Origin: Terebella lapidaria
Lineage: Eukaryota > Annelida > Polychaeta > Terebellida > Terebellidae
Assembly (NCBI GenBank): GCA_949152475.1
Contig: OX424567.1
Span: forward strand, 16,207,402 to 16,271,401
Direction: 5' to 3'
Length of the DNA: 64,000 bases
Shown here: piece by piece, positions 34,421 through 46,846 of the stretch
How positions within the stretch are numbered: position 1 is the stretch's first letter
Layout: every line of letters starts with the position of its first letter
Program-made: the position numbers and the translations under genes
Notes under the pieces: model-generated
Database searches by the model: none
Told to the model about the DNA's origin: nothing
The model's input: the letters and a program-made list of their open reading frames with translations, nothing else

Positions 34421-36723
34421 TAGGCCTATAACTGTTTGTCGCCTACATGGTTCACGTTTCTAGCATAGAAACACAATAATAGTTTTTAAACTAAGGCGGA
34501 AGTCTAGCTCCTATCATGAACTTATTGGAAGGTTATTTTGGGTTCCACGAAGATGGACTTTTACACGGAGTGATGGTTAATGATTAACCAGTGTTATTGA
34601 AGAGTTAAAATGAAAACAGCTAAAGAAACCCTAAAATAGTAATAATAAAAATAGTACCATTCACTTTGCGAAATGATGGCAAGATTTTCTTTTTTTATCT
34701 GCACTCTGTGTAATTTATAGCTTTTAATCTCCAGATCTACATTATATGGACACCTGTCTACGCTCGCTGCTAAGGACGAGAAAGTGGCGGCAGCCATTGT
34801 TGAACAGTACGTTGGCCTGCCCTCTCTGATTACATGTCTGTCCCTCTGTGGTCACAATCCCATTGCTGTGCCGTCAACTGGGCAAAGATCGGCGGCATCT
34901 GTGACGAGGTCAGCGTCTTGGACTGGTGGCGAAACACTGAGCCAGCTAGTGGCTACGTCATTAAGGTCAAAGTTTATGACGACATCAGCCGACTGCTTTA
35001 AGTCAGTTGTGTAGTTTTGAGCCTCTTGACCGAGTTAGTATTTCAGAAAGGAAGAATTGGCCTATATATACCTGGACTGATCAAATAATAGGAAGCAGGG
35101 TAATGGCCAAGAAGAACCCATTTCCCAGGTACTTTGTGAGTAAAACTACACATAAATTCATATTCATATTTGACACTAAATGTGTGTCTTCAGAAGCACA
35201 AGGTAATTTCGATGATTGTTTAGAAGTCTTAGAAGTATCAGAGTAATTTGAAGTTTCAGTCCCTCTGAGTGGTTCAAACAGAAGCGTACATCTTTAAGTG
35301 AGATGTGTATTTCATAAAAAATATAAAAAACCAAGCAGTTTTCTCAGCAATAACTAAGCAGTGGCTGTTTTTCATGTGTTTTGACGTTTGAATTACCCAT
35401 AATTCCACATTAAACATGAGAAATTATAGCGAATCTCTGTCTTTGAGTGCACAAAGTGTTTTTTTATAATTGCTTAAAAATCTCAGAATGATTGAATTAA
35501 GGAACTAAAGATTTTAGATTCTCCGAGTGAGTCATGAGTGGCGTACATCCTTTGAGCAGTTCACCCGTAGCAGTTGTATGTTGTCCTAAAATATATTTTT
35601 GCGTCAGATGACATATTATTTTAAACAAAGCAAACACGAATTTACATACTTATTATTGTTGTGAGAATATTATGTAAGTAAATATTAGATCGTGTGCTAT
35701 ATTACCGCCGTTTGACCGAGGTATTTTTGCCTTTATCTGTGTTGTGAGACCGGTGTAGAAAAGACGGTCTCCGTAGGCGTTACTACAAATATTTATCACC
35801 TCTATTGGCATATGTCATTTCAGAGACAATTTGTGTACTTTACATCGAGACAATGGCTACTATTTTACTTCTAAATCCTCATACCCAATTCTACCACAAA
35901 ACAAATAATAAAACGTCAGATTGTGTTCTGTTTTGTTTCTACATTCATATTTCCAGACATAACGATGTATTGGATGTGGTTATTTATTGCAGTTTTTATA
36001 GAACACATGTTAAAATTTACTGTTGCAACGCATATTTTCACTAAATATTGGAGATCACTACGTCGTTCACTTTGTCTAATCAGTCATGGAAATTCACATA
36101 AAAACGTTTTCATGATATGTACATGTATTATGAACATACCAATAATATGATCTGGTGAGAGCGTGATGATGATTTAAGCATGGTCAGAGTTCAATTCAAT
36201 CATGCCCGAGCGAGACTTGTTTAGATCAGAAGCAATCAAAGTGAACTGTACAGTGATTCTTTTACATCGTTTTTTTCATATTAGTGTGATGCGAAATGGT
36301 ATTGGTTATAACTCGGCACACTAATAAATTATTCTGGGATTCAAACGGTAGTTCTCCACCAAACCCCAGACTTCTCTGAATTTTTTTTTCATTGTCAGTG
36401 TAACGGTTACAGTGTAGCGGTTACATATCTGCCCTTTTTGTACTGCAGTCTAAGGGCCTCCGATTCCCCCAGGCATTGATTGTGACTTCCTCCTCAAACC
36501 CTGGTGAGACTTGTGGTATGCCAACCATGCATGCAGCAATTTGTTAAAGCACAAATTCAATAGTGATTATTGACAGTGGTTCAGTAAATCTAGCTCACTG
36601 ATCAGCTTTCAATATTTTATCACAAAAAGGTAAACTAATTGCATGAGCTATTTCTGTATGTGCTATTCCGCTATATACGTTTTCAATATTTTCAATATTC
36701 AGGTATTCTTGTATTACTTCCAG

Positions 36724-36867
36724 GATATCGGAACAAAAACTGAATGTGAAGAAAAAAACATGCGTTGCAGTGATGAAGGAAAATGCATGAATCATGTTGA
36801 GACATATATCAAGCAAGAAGAATATTGTCCTCATTTCTGCTCCATTGAAGATAGCAGTACACTCTAG
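36724..36867 (+). other. Cys-rich exon-like segment upstream of copy A
   Basis: Following TTACTTCCAG the frame runs to a TAG about 108 bp before the copy A start codon. It keeps most cysteines seen in copy 0 (CEEKNMRC, CMN and EEYCPHFC), although one cysteine position reads Tyr. Function unknown. Confidence 0.4.
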
Positions 36868-36974
36868 ACTCTTTTCGTCTTGCATAAAATCATATGACTG
36901 CGACCCCAGGAACTTTATTTTGCATCGCGGAACCGAGTTGAGCAAAACGCTCTGCAGATATCAGCGGGTTAGAC

Positions 36975-39856
36975 ATGGCACAGCAAATGGGTTGGAGAGC
37001 ATTCTTGGGACTGGTCAGCATGGCTATCATAGACAGCTTCGCCTCATACTTGCCATTGGGAGGTGAGTTTGTAGATCTTGTGTAAATTATCAATTCCTGG
37101 TGATCTCATTAAAATCTTCAAGAAAACAGCTTCTACCGTCAACTACAAGTACTATAAATCATGGAACAATTTCAAGGGTGTTCTATGGCCAATTCTAAAA
37201 TTATTGTGGTTACACTTTGCAATTTGTTATGCATTCAAAGAAACAATTGAACTGGTTCAGTGGTTAAACAATAATTCAAGCACAGGTACGGTAAAAACAA
37301 TTACTTTTATCACACACGCATAACTAGAAAGTCAGAGATTGCAAATCCTCGCCCTTAGATTTAGTCATTACAGATGCTGAAATTCCTTTATGGTTTCGCC
37401 GTTTTCATTTCCGCATGGTAACTTGACCTCAGCGCATCGTCTTTTCACAACTCCTCAGACAAATTATGTTGATGCAATGTTGGAGCCAGATCCGTGATGT
37501 CCATAAGGATGGATTCGGTGTTGATTTTTGGTCTTAGTTTTCCACACGATAATATAAAGTCTTCATGTAATGTCTGCAAACTTCGCATGGAGGTCCATGG
37601 TGCCTCGTTGAGCATAACGGGCATACCAGAAGGGTTTACGGGGAAAGGTTAGGGGGAGAAAAGCTGAAAATGCCCCCTAACCATAGTTTAAGCCAAAAGT
37701 GCGGTTTTACGGGTTTTTTCAGGACTAACGGGAATAGTTAAGAATATTGGGTCCGCCCGTAACGCCCATCCGTTCGCAAGTCCGGCGTTATTTTTGGACT
37801 CCTTGCCCCGAATTGTCTCTCTGGGTATTGAAGATGTAGCTTGACCTTCACCCGAAATATTTGGCTCAGTCAATATCGTTACCCCCACCCCCGCCCTGTC
37901 ACACACACACAGAGTGCACTCTGTAATAGTTGGCGAGAGACCCTCGCTTTTGTGAATTTTCCTATGCACAATGGGACCAAAATTGAATAATTGAATCTGT
38001 TGATCAAATATTGCACGAAAAAAATGAATGACGAAATTTTTGTTAGTGAGAGGATATTCTATTAAAAGATATATATATTGAACACAGAGGTCTGTATGCA
38101 TGCGACGGGGGCGGGTGGTAACGACCACCTCCAAGCCCCCATAGATTCCCATGGGTCTGCCATCTATAAATATATCACGTATTACTGACTTGCTAAGTAT
38201 TATCATATTGACACACAGCTGACGTGTACTTACCGATGTCGTCCGTGGCGCAGCCAGACACCATAGGTGGCAGCATGAGAGGTGTACACACACACGGCTC
38301 CCCGAATCTTGCCCCAGGTGTGGTGGGAGACGCCCTACTTCTAGACGGAACATCCACGATCACCTTGGGTAGTTCCAGATCCTCCTGTTTCTGGCTACCG
38401 GACCTTTGCTCTAATGGATTCACCATATCCTTCTGGATGAAGGTGCTAGGCAGCTCCCCTGGCGGTACTGTTGATTTCATCATCTCAAACGGTGGACAAA
38501 CGACCTCATCTTATGGCATTTCGTGCGAAATCCTTACCGATACTTGGAGACTAACGTGTGATGTGAAGACAAAGGTTCGGTGGTCTACACTGAAGACCTC
38601 CCCACTACAGCTACGTGTCTGGTATCACGTGGCGTTCGCTTGGGAACTAGCCAACAGAAAGAGATTCTCTGTAAGCATTACTTCACATGAAAATGACCTT
38701 GTTGCCTGTATTCTACACATATTCTACTAATATTAAACTGTTTTTTTGTGAGTATATTCTAATGATTCCAGCTGTTCCTGAACGGGTCAGTGGTTGCCTC
38801 GACGACCTCATCCCATCCGGATAACCAACCGTCAACGGCCTGGAACAGTTACGTGATAGGAGGGCCGAATAACTCCAACAGAAAGTATTTTTTTTTCAAA
38901 GGGGTGATTGATGAATTTGCTTTTTGGTCACGATACCAGGATGCAAGCTTTGTTCAGAGAGTATTCGACTGGTACACAGGTTCGTAAATGCAGGGTTTCC
39001 AAAGATATCATGCATGCTGTATATGATTTTGAATGAATCTGTCATGTATGTACATTCTAGTGTCTTCTTTATCTACATGTATGTGGACAGGTTTTTTCCA
39101 GGAAAAAAAGGTCCAACGACCTCATTTTGCTTAGCCTCGAGGACAAATTATCCTGGAAATATTTGACCTAATTATTTTTCAGATGAGACGTAAATATCTT
39201 TACCAGTTCTAACGTTTATTATCAACGTTACATTTTGCATGAGGTAAACTTGCATGTCCCATAAAGTGTGGCCGTATTAATACCTCTTTATTATGATGAT
39301 TGTGATTGTTGCAGCCTACATGTTTCACTCCACTAACGTGAAAAAACAGGAATAATTTTGAAAAAAAAATGAGGTGGAAATGTAGTCATAATCACTAACT
39401 TATTGAAATGTAATTTTGTGGTTAGGGAACTTTCCCGGTCGCAAATGAAAAATGAAAACAGATAGGAAACTCCTATAGAATAATGATAGTACCATTCAAT
39501 TTGTGAAATGATGGGAAGATATTCATATTGTGATCTGTAATCTGTATTTGTACCTAATTTATGGCTTTTAATCTCCAGATCCGCACTATATGGACAACTC
39601 TCAGGCGAAGTTTGCATCTGCTGCTAATGACGAGAGAGTGACCGAAGCCATTGTTGACCAGCACGTTGGCTTGCCCTCTCTGATTACGTGTCTGTCCCTC
39701 TGTGGTCGCAACCGGCACTGCTTCGCCGTCAACTGGGCAAAGATCGGTGGCATCTGCGAGGAAGTCAACGTCTTGGACTGGTGGCGAAACACCGAGGCAT
39801 CTAGTGGCTACGTCATTAAAGTCAAAGTCTATGACAACATCAGCCGACTGCAATAA
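36975..39856 (+). CDS. Secreted LamG-PAN protein, copy A
   Basis: Four exons are supported: 36,975-37,062, 38,219-38,670, 38,772-38,979 and 39,579-39,856. All junctions are GT/AG with matching phases (1, 0, 1), giving 341 residues. Exon 1 encodes a signal peptide (hydrophobic AFLGLVSMAII core). Exons 2 and 3 form a concanavalin-like LamG domain of the Laminin_G_3 type: GVVGDALLLDG, FTISFWMKVLG, WYHVAFAWE, LFLNGS and GVIDEFAFWSR are family landmarks. Exon 4 is a short PAN/apple-like domain with CLSLCGRNRHCFAVNW and GGIC. These modules bind sugars or proteins, so an extracellular lectin-like or adhesive role is inferred. It is slightly longer than B and C through two extra codons in exon 3 near the YFFFKG segment. 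No membrane anchor follows. Transcription is not shown, but the intact frames across four exons argue for a real gene. Confidence 0.8.
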
Positions 39857-40336
39857 TTCAGTTGTTTAGTTTTGAGCCTCTTGACCGAGTAGCCTGATAT
39901 ACCTGGACTGATCAAATAGGAAACAGGGTAATGGCCAAAAAGAACCCATTTTACTTTACTTTGTGAGTAAAATTACCCATAAATTCATATTTAAAAAAAA
40001 TATTTGACACCAAATATGTGTCTTCAAAAGCACAAGGTAATTTCGATGATTGTTTAGAAGTCTTAGAAGGATCAAAGTTTGAAGTTTCAGTCCCTCTGAG
40101 TGGTTCAAACAGTAGCGTACATCTTTAAGTGAGATGTGTATTTCATAAAAATAAAAAAAAATCAAGCAGTTTTCTCAACAATAACTAAGCAGTGACTGTT
40201 TTCAGGTGTTTTGACGTTAAAATTACCCATAATTCCACATTAAACATAAGAAATTATGGCGAATCTCTGTCTTCGACTGCACAAAGTGATTTTTATAATT
40301 GCTTAAAAATCTCAGAATGATTGAATTGAGGAACTA

Positions 40337-40578
40337 TCAGGCGATTGGGCTTTCTCAGCTTGCGCCCCCAAGTTGTGGAACTTGCTACCCATCTTAGTGC
40401 GGTACTGTGACTGTGTGTAGTTTTAAAAGATCTTTTAAGACATTCTATTTTAACTTGGCTTTTAATCACTGAACCTTATTGTTCCTCTCTATGTATTATA
40501 TATTGTACATGTATAAGCGCTTCGAGCAACATTGTTGAATTAGCGCTATATAAATAAACATTATTATTTTTATTATTT
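40337..40578 (+). mobile_element. CR1/L2-like LINE 3' fragment in unit A
   Basis: A 5'-truncated LINE tail of about 240 bp. The start reads as a retrotransposon C-terminus (FSAWAPKLWNLLP in the right frame). It is followed by a 3' region with AAGCGCTTCGAGC and GCGCTATATAAATAAA, then an ATT-rich tail. AACTA lies at 40,332-40,336 and ACTA at 40,579-40,582. Copy 0 has the empty site near 35,500-35,506. Confidence 0.8.
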
Positions 40579-40927
40579 ACTAAAGATATTAGCTTCTCTG
40601 AGTGAGTCATGAGTGACGTACATCCTTTGAGCAGCTCACCCGTAGCAGTTGTATGTTGTCGTAAAGTATATTTTTGCGTCAGATGACATAATATTTTCAA
40701 CAAAGCAAACACGAATTTACATACTTATTATTGTTGTGAGAATATTATGTAGGTAAATATTAGATCGTGGGCTATATTTCCGCCGTTTGACTAAGGTATT
40801 TTTATCTTTATATAAGTTGTGAGACCGGTATAGAAAAGACGGTCTCTGTAGGTGTTACTATAAATATTTATCACCTCTACTGGCATATGTCATTTCAGAG
40901 ACAATTTGTGTACTTTACATCGAGACT

Positions 40928-41224
40928 ATGGCAACTATTTTACTTCTAAATCCTCCTGCCCAATTCTGCCACAAAATAAATGATAAAACGCCATTATGTG
41001 TCTGGTTTGTTTCTACATTCATATTTCCAGACATAACGATGTATCGGATGTGGTTATTTATTGCAGTTTTTAGAGGACACGTGTTCAAATTTACTGTTGC
41101 AACGCATATGTTCAATAAATATTGGAGATCACTACGTCGTTCACTTTGTCCAATCAGTCATGGTAATTCACGTAAAAACGTTTTCATGATAGGTACATGT
41201 ATTATGAACATACCAATAATATGA
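40928..41224 (+). other. Recurrent 98-codon open frame in the 3' flank of unit A
   Basis: An ATG-started frame of 98 codons lies about 1.1 kb beyond copy A. The same frame recurs at 45,855-46,151 and 55,950-56,246, and is shifted at 35,805 in unit 0. It has hydrophobic segments but no recognised domain. Conservation may only reflect recent duplication, so a gene is not claimed. Confidence 0.2.
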
Positions 41225-42050
41225 TTTGGTGAAAGCGTGATGATGATTTAAGCATGGTCAGAGTTCAATCATGCCCGAGCGAGACTTGTTTAGATTAGAA
41301 GCAATCAAAGTGGACTGTACAGTGATTCTTTTACACTTTTACATAATTTTTTTTCATATTAGTGTGATGCGAAATGGTATTGGTTATAACTCGGCACACT
41401 AGTACTTCTTCTAGGATTCAAACGGTAGTTCTCCACCAAACTTCAGACTTCTCTGAAGTATTTTGTCATTGTGAGTGTAACGGTTACGTAGTGTTACGGT
41501 TACGTATCTGCCCTTTTTGTACTGCAGTCTAAGGGCCTCCGGTTCCTCCAGGCATTGATTGTGACTTCTCCCCTCAAACCCTGATGAGACGTGTGGTATG
41601 CCAACCATGCATGAACAGTTTGTCAAAGCACAAATTCAATAGTGATTATTGACAATGGTTCAGTAAATCTAGCTCACTGATCAGCTTTCAATATTTTATC
41701 ACAAAAAGGTAAACTAATTGCACGAGCTATTTCTGTATGTGTTACTCCGCTATATAAGTTCTCAATATTTCATCTAGAGGTACTCTTGTATTACTTCCAG
41801 AATATCTGGACAGAAACTGAATGTGAAGAAAAAACATGCATTGCAGTGATGAAGGAAAATGCATGAATCATGTTGAGACATATATCAAGCAAGAAGAATA
41901 TTATCCTCATTTCTGCTCCATTGAAGATAGCAGTACACTCTAGACTCTTTTCGTCTTGCATAAAATCGTATGACTGCGACCCCAGGAACTTTATTTTGCA
42001 TCGCGGAACCGAGTTGAGCGAGACGCTCTGCAGATATCAGCGGGTTAGAC

Positions 42051-44782
42051 ATGGCACAGCAAATGGGTTGGACAGCATTCTTGGGACTGGTCAGCCTGGC
42101 TATCATAGACAGCTTCGCCTCAAACTTGCCATTGGAAGGTAAGTTTGTAGATCTTGTGTAAATTATCAATTCCTGGTGATCTCATTAAAATCTACAAAAA
42201 ATCGGCTTCTACCGTCACCTTCATGTACCATAAATTCGGGAACAATTTCAAGTGTGTACTGTTGCCTACGGTAAAACAACAGCCTAAAATTATAATAATT
42301 ACATTTTGCAGTCTGTTCTGCATTCAAAAAACATTTGAACTGGTTCAGTAGTTAAACAATAGTTCCAGCACCGTTACGGTAAAAACCACTACTTTTATCA
42401 CACACGCATAACTAGAAAGTCAGAGATTGCAAATCCTCGCCTTTAGATTTAGTCATTACAGTTGCAGAAATTCCTTTATGGTTTCGCGGTTTTCATTTCC
42501 GCACGATAACTTGACCTCAGCACATCGTCTTTTCACAACTGCTCAGACAAATTTTGTTGATGCAATGTTGGAGCCAGATCCGTTATGTCCACAAGGATGG
42601 AATCGGTGTTGATTTTTGGTCTTAGTTTTCCACACGATAATATAAAGTCTTCATGTAATGTCTGCAAACTTCGCATGGAGGTCCATGGTGCCTCGTTGAG
42701 CATAACGGGCATACCGGAAGGGTTTACAGGGAAAGGTTAGGAGAAAAGCTGAAAATGCCCCTATCCATAGTTTAAGCCAAAAGTGCGGTTTTACGGGGGT
42801 TTTTTTTCAGGACTAACGGGAATAGTTAAGAACATTGGGTCCGCCCGTAACGCCCATCCGTTCGCAAGTCCGGCGTTATTTTTGGACTCCTTGCCCCGAA
42901 ATGTCTCTCTGGGTATTGAATCTGTTGATCAAATATTGCACGAAAAAAAATGAATGACGAAATTTTTGTTAGTGAGAGGATATTCTATTAAAAGATATAT
43001 ATTTTGAACACAGAGGTCTGTGCGCATGCGACGGGGGCAGGTGGTAACGACCACCTCCAAGCCCCCATAGATTCCCATGGGTCTGCCATCTATAAATATA
43101 TCACGTATTACTGACTTGCTAAGTATTATCATATTGACACACAGCTGACGTGTACTTACCGATGTCGTCCGTGGCGCAGCCAGACACCATAGGTGGCAGC
43201 ATGCAAGGTGTACACACACACGGCTCCCCGAATCTTGCCTCAGGTGTGGTGGGAGACGCCTTACTTCTAGACGGAACATCCACGATCACCTTGGGTAGTT
43301 CCAGATCCTCCTGTTTCTGGCTACCGGACCTTTGCTCTAATGGATTCACCATATCCTTCTGGATGAAGGTGCTAGGCAGCTCTCCTGGCGGTACTGTTGA
43401 TTTCATCATCTCAAACGGTGGACAAACGACCTCATCTTATGGCATTTCGTGCGAAATCCTTACCGATACTTGGAGACTAACGTGTGATGTGAAGACAAAG
43501 GTTCGATGGTCTACACTGAAGACTTCCCCACTACAGCTTCGTGTCTGGTATCACGTGGCGTTCGCTTGGGAACTAGCCAACAGAAAGAGATTCTCTGTAA
43601 GCATTACTTCACATGAAAATGACCTTGTTGCCTGTATTCTACACAAACATGTACTAATATTAAAACTGTTTTTGTGAGTATATTCTAATGATTCCAGCTG
43701 TTCCTGAACGGGTCAGTGGTTGCATCGACGACCTCATCCCATCCGGATAACCAACTGTCAACGGCCTGGAACAGTTACGTGATAGGAGGGCCGAATAGCT
43801 CCAACAAAAATTTTTTCAAAGGGGTGATTGATGAATTTGCTTTTTGGTCACGATACCAGGATGCAAGCTTTGTTCAGAGAGTATTCGACTGGTACACAGG
43901 TTCGTAAATGCAGGGTTTCAAAAGATCTCATGCATGCTGTATATGATTTTGAATGAATCTGTCATGTATGTACATTCTAGTGTCCCAAAGAGACATTCTT
44001 CTACATGTATGTGGACAGGTTTTTTCCAGAAAAAAAGGTCCAACGACCTCATTTTGCTTAGCCTCGAGGACAAATTATCCTGGAAACATTTGACCTTATT
44101 ATTTTTCAGATGAGACGTAATTATCTTTACCAGTTGTAACGTTTATTATCAACGATACATTTTGCATGAGGTAAACTTGCATGTCCCATGAAGTGTGGCC
44201 GTATTAATACCTCTTCATTATGATGATTGTGACTGTTACAGCCCACATGTTTCTCTCCACTAACGTTAAAAAAACAGGAATAATTTTGAAAAAAATGAGG
44301 TGGAAATGTAGTCATAATCACTAACTCATTGAAATGTAACTTTGTGGTCAGGGAACTTTCCCGGTCGCAAATGAAAAATGAAAACAGATAGGAAACTCCT
44401 AAAGAATAATGATAGTACCATTCATTTTGTGAAATTATGGGAAGATATTCATATTTTGATGTGTAATCTGTATGTGTACCTAATTTATGGCATTTAATCT
44501 CCAGATACGCACTATATGGACAACTCTGAGGCGAAGTTTGCATCTGCTGCTAAGGACGAGAAAGTGGCTGCAGCCATTGTTGACCAGCACGTTGGCTTGC
44601 CCTCTCTGATTATGTGTCTGTCCCTCTGTGGTCGCAACCGGCACTGCTTCGCCGTCAACTGGGCAAAGATCGGTGGCATCTGCGAGGAAGTCAACGTCTT
44701 GGACTGGTGGCGAAACACCGAGCCAGCTAGTGGCTACGTCATTAAGGTCAAAGTCTATGACGACATCAGCCGACTGCAATAA
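42051..44782 (+). CDS. Secreted LamG-PAN protein, copy B
   Basis: Exons are 42,051-42,138, 43,145-43,596, 43,698-43,899 and 44,505-44,782, with the same splice phases as copy A and 339 residues. The signal peptide core reads AFLGLVSLAII. Domain order is signal peptide, LamG (exons 2 and 3), PAN/apple-like (exon 4). Cysteines in LamG (CFWLPDLC and GISCE...TC) and PAN (CLSLCGRNRHC and GGIC) are all kept. Exon 3 lacks two codons found in A. The coding sequence differs from copy C at only a few positions, so the B/C duplication is recent. The upstream Cys-rich segment is frameshifted (one A fewer in the A-run near 41,830). The role is inferred as secreted lectin-like or adhesive. Confidence 0.8.
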
Positions 44783-45263
44783 TTCAGTTGTGTAGTTTTG
44801 AGCCTCTTGACCGAGTAGCCTGATATACCTGGACTGATCAAATAATAGGAAACAGGGTAATGGCCAAAAAGAACCCAATTTACTTTACTTTGTGAGTAAA
44901 ATTACCCATAAATTCATATTTAAAAAAATATTTGACACCAAATATGTGTCTTCAAAAGCACAAGGTAATTTCGATGATTGTTTAGAAGTCTTAGAAGGAT
45001 CAAAGTTTGAAGTTTCAGTCCCTCTGAGTGGTTCAAACAGTAGCGTACATCTTTAAGTGAGATGTGTATTTCATAAAAATAAAAAAAACCAAGCAGTTTT
45101 CTCAACAATAACTAAGCAGTGACTGTTTTCAGGTGTTTTGACGTTAAAATTACCCATAATTCCACATTAAACATAAGAAATTATGGCGAATCTCTGTCTT
45201 CGACTGCACAAAGTAATTTTTATAATTGCTTAAAAATCTCAGAATGATTGAATTGAGGAACTA

Positions 45264-45504
45264 TCGGGCGATCGGGCTTTCTCAGCTTGCGCCCCCAAGT
45301 TGTGGAACTTGCTACCCATCTTAGTGCGGTACTGTGACTGTGTGTAGTTTTAAAATATCTTTTAAGACATTCTATTTAAACTTGGCTTTTAATCACTGAA
45401 CCTTATTGTTCCTCTCTATGTATTATATACTGTACATGTATAAGCGCTTCGGGCAACATTGTTGAATTAGCGCTATATAAATAAACATTATTATTTTTAT
45501 TATT
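45264..45504 (+). mobile_element. CR1/L2-like LINE 3' fragment in unit B
   Basis: Same insertion as at 40,337 in unit A, here flanked by perfect AACTA duplications (45,259-45,263 and 45,505-45,509). It was inherited through unit duplication and is not an independent insertion. Confidence 0.8.
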
Positions 45505-46804
45505 AACTAAAGATATTAGCTTCTCTGAGTGAGTCATGAATGGCGTACATCCTTTGAGCAGCTCACCCGTAGCAGTTGTATGTTGTCGTAAAGTATATTT
45601 TTGCGTCAGATGACATAATATTTTCAACAAAGCAAACACGAATTTACATACTTATTATTGTTGTGAGAATATTATGTAAGTAAATATTAGATCGTGGGCT
45701 ATATTTCCGCCGTTTGACCAAGGTATTTTTATCTTTATATAAGTTGTGAGACCGGTATAGAAAAGACGGTCTCTGTAAGTGTTACTATAAATATTTATCA
45801 CCTCTACTGGCATATGTCATTTCAGAGACAATATGTGTACTTTTCATCCATACTATGGCAACTATTTTACTTCTAAATCCTCTTACCCAATTCTGCCACA
45901 AAACAAATGATAAAACGTCAGTATGTGTCTGGTTTGTTTCTATATTCATATTTCCAGACATAACGATGTATCGGATGTGGTTATTTATTGCAGTTTTTAG
46001 AGGACACATGTTCAAATTTACTGTTGCAACGCATATTTTCAATAAATATTGGAGATCACTACGTCGTTCACTTTGTCCAATCAGTCATGGTAATTCACGT
46101 AAAAACGTTTTCATGATAGGTACATGTATTATGATCTTACCAATAATATGATTTGGTGAAAGCGTGATGATGATTTAAGCATGGTCAGAGTTCAATCATG
46201 CCCGAGCGAGACTTGTTTAGATTAGAAGCAATCAAAGTGGACTGTACAGTGATTCTTTTACACTTTTACATAATTAGGGCATTTCGGCCCGAAATGCCCT
46301 TATGGTTTTGTCTGGTTTTTTTTTTTTTTTTTTTTTTTTTCTTCTTTTTTTTTTACTTTCCGCCGTTTTGGTTTCCGATCAATAACTCGGGAACGCCTGA
46401 ATGGATCTTGTCCAAATTTACACCACTGGTCAGAAGTATTACATGGAAGACCCCTATTGTTTTGGAGGCGGCTCCGGGGTCCGTGAGGTCCGTGAGGATG
46501 AAATCAAGGTTTATTTTGAGACTTGGTTTCCGATCGATAACTCAAAAAGTATTCATGCAATGGCAAGTATTCTATGCATGGGAGTTCATATACCACCAGG
46601 GAAGAACCCTATTGATTTTGGGATCAATCCGTCGAACGACCTCTGACCTAGAGCTCGGAAGAATTTTTGCAGATTCATCCTTGAGGCTTTCATGCATATC
46701 TCGGAAACGGTGCGTCGTAGAGCAAAACGGAGCTCAATTTCGGCCTCCTGGCACTAGACAAACTAGTCTAGGGGGTATCTTGGGTCGAAACGACCCCTGG
46801 TGTC

Positions 46805-46806
<2 letters not shown>

Positions 46807-46846
<40 letters not shown>

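Larger units (their letters stand above)
31745..35002 (+). pseudogene. LamG-PAN array copy 0: gutted relic
   Basis: The 5' flank (31,745-32,437) aligns with the flanks of copies A-D, then similarity stops just where exon 1 should begin. It resumes at about 33,680 inside intron 3 and continues through a degraded exon 4 (34,735-35,001). Exons 1-3 are missing and replaced by a GC-rich inverted repeat. A MITE lies in intron 3. Exon 4 has lost several bases near its start and one base in the Cys-rich segment (GGTCACAATCCC against GGTCGCAACCGG), which shifts the frame. The PAN/apple residues are otherwise recognisable. No product is expected. Confidence 0.85.
36200..41268 (+). repeat. LamG-PAN tandem unit A (about 5.07 kb)
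   Basis: The unit boundary is set by the conserved stretch CATGCCCGAGCGAGACTTG at 36,201, which recurs at about 41,270, 46,198 and 56,293. Each unit holds the Cys-rich segment, the four-exon gene and about 1.4 kb of 3' flank. Confidence 0.85.
41269..46273 (+). repeat. LamG-PAN tandem unit B
   Basis: Aligns along its length with unit A and is nearly identical to the unit C segment 51,441-56,368. Its HINE target site near 41,342-41,355 is empty. Its right end (46,273) is the insertion point of the first HINE-like element. Confidence 0.85.

Noticed and set aside
37688..38353. 221-codon minus-strand frame
   Set aside because: It lies opposite LamG exon 2 and intron 1 of copy A; similar antisense frames appear in all copies and have no domain.
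44480..44878. 132-codon minus-strand frame repeated at 54,576-54,974
   Set aside because: Antisense shadow of the PAN exon.
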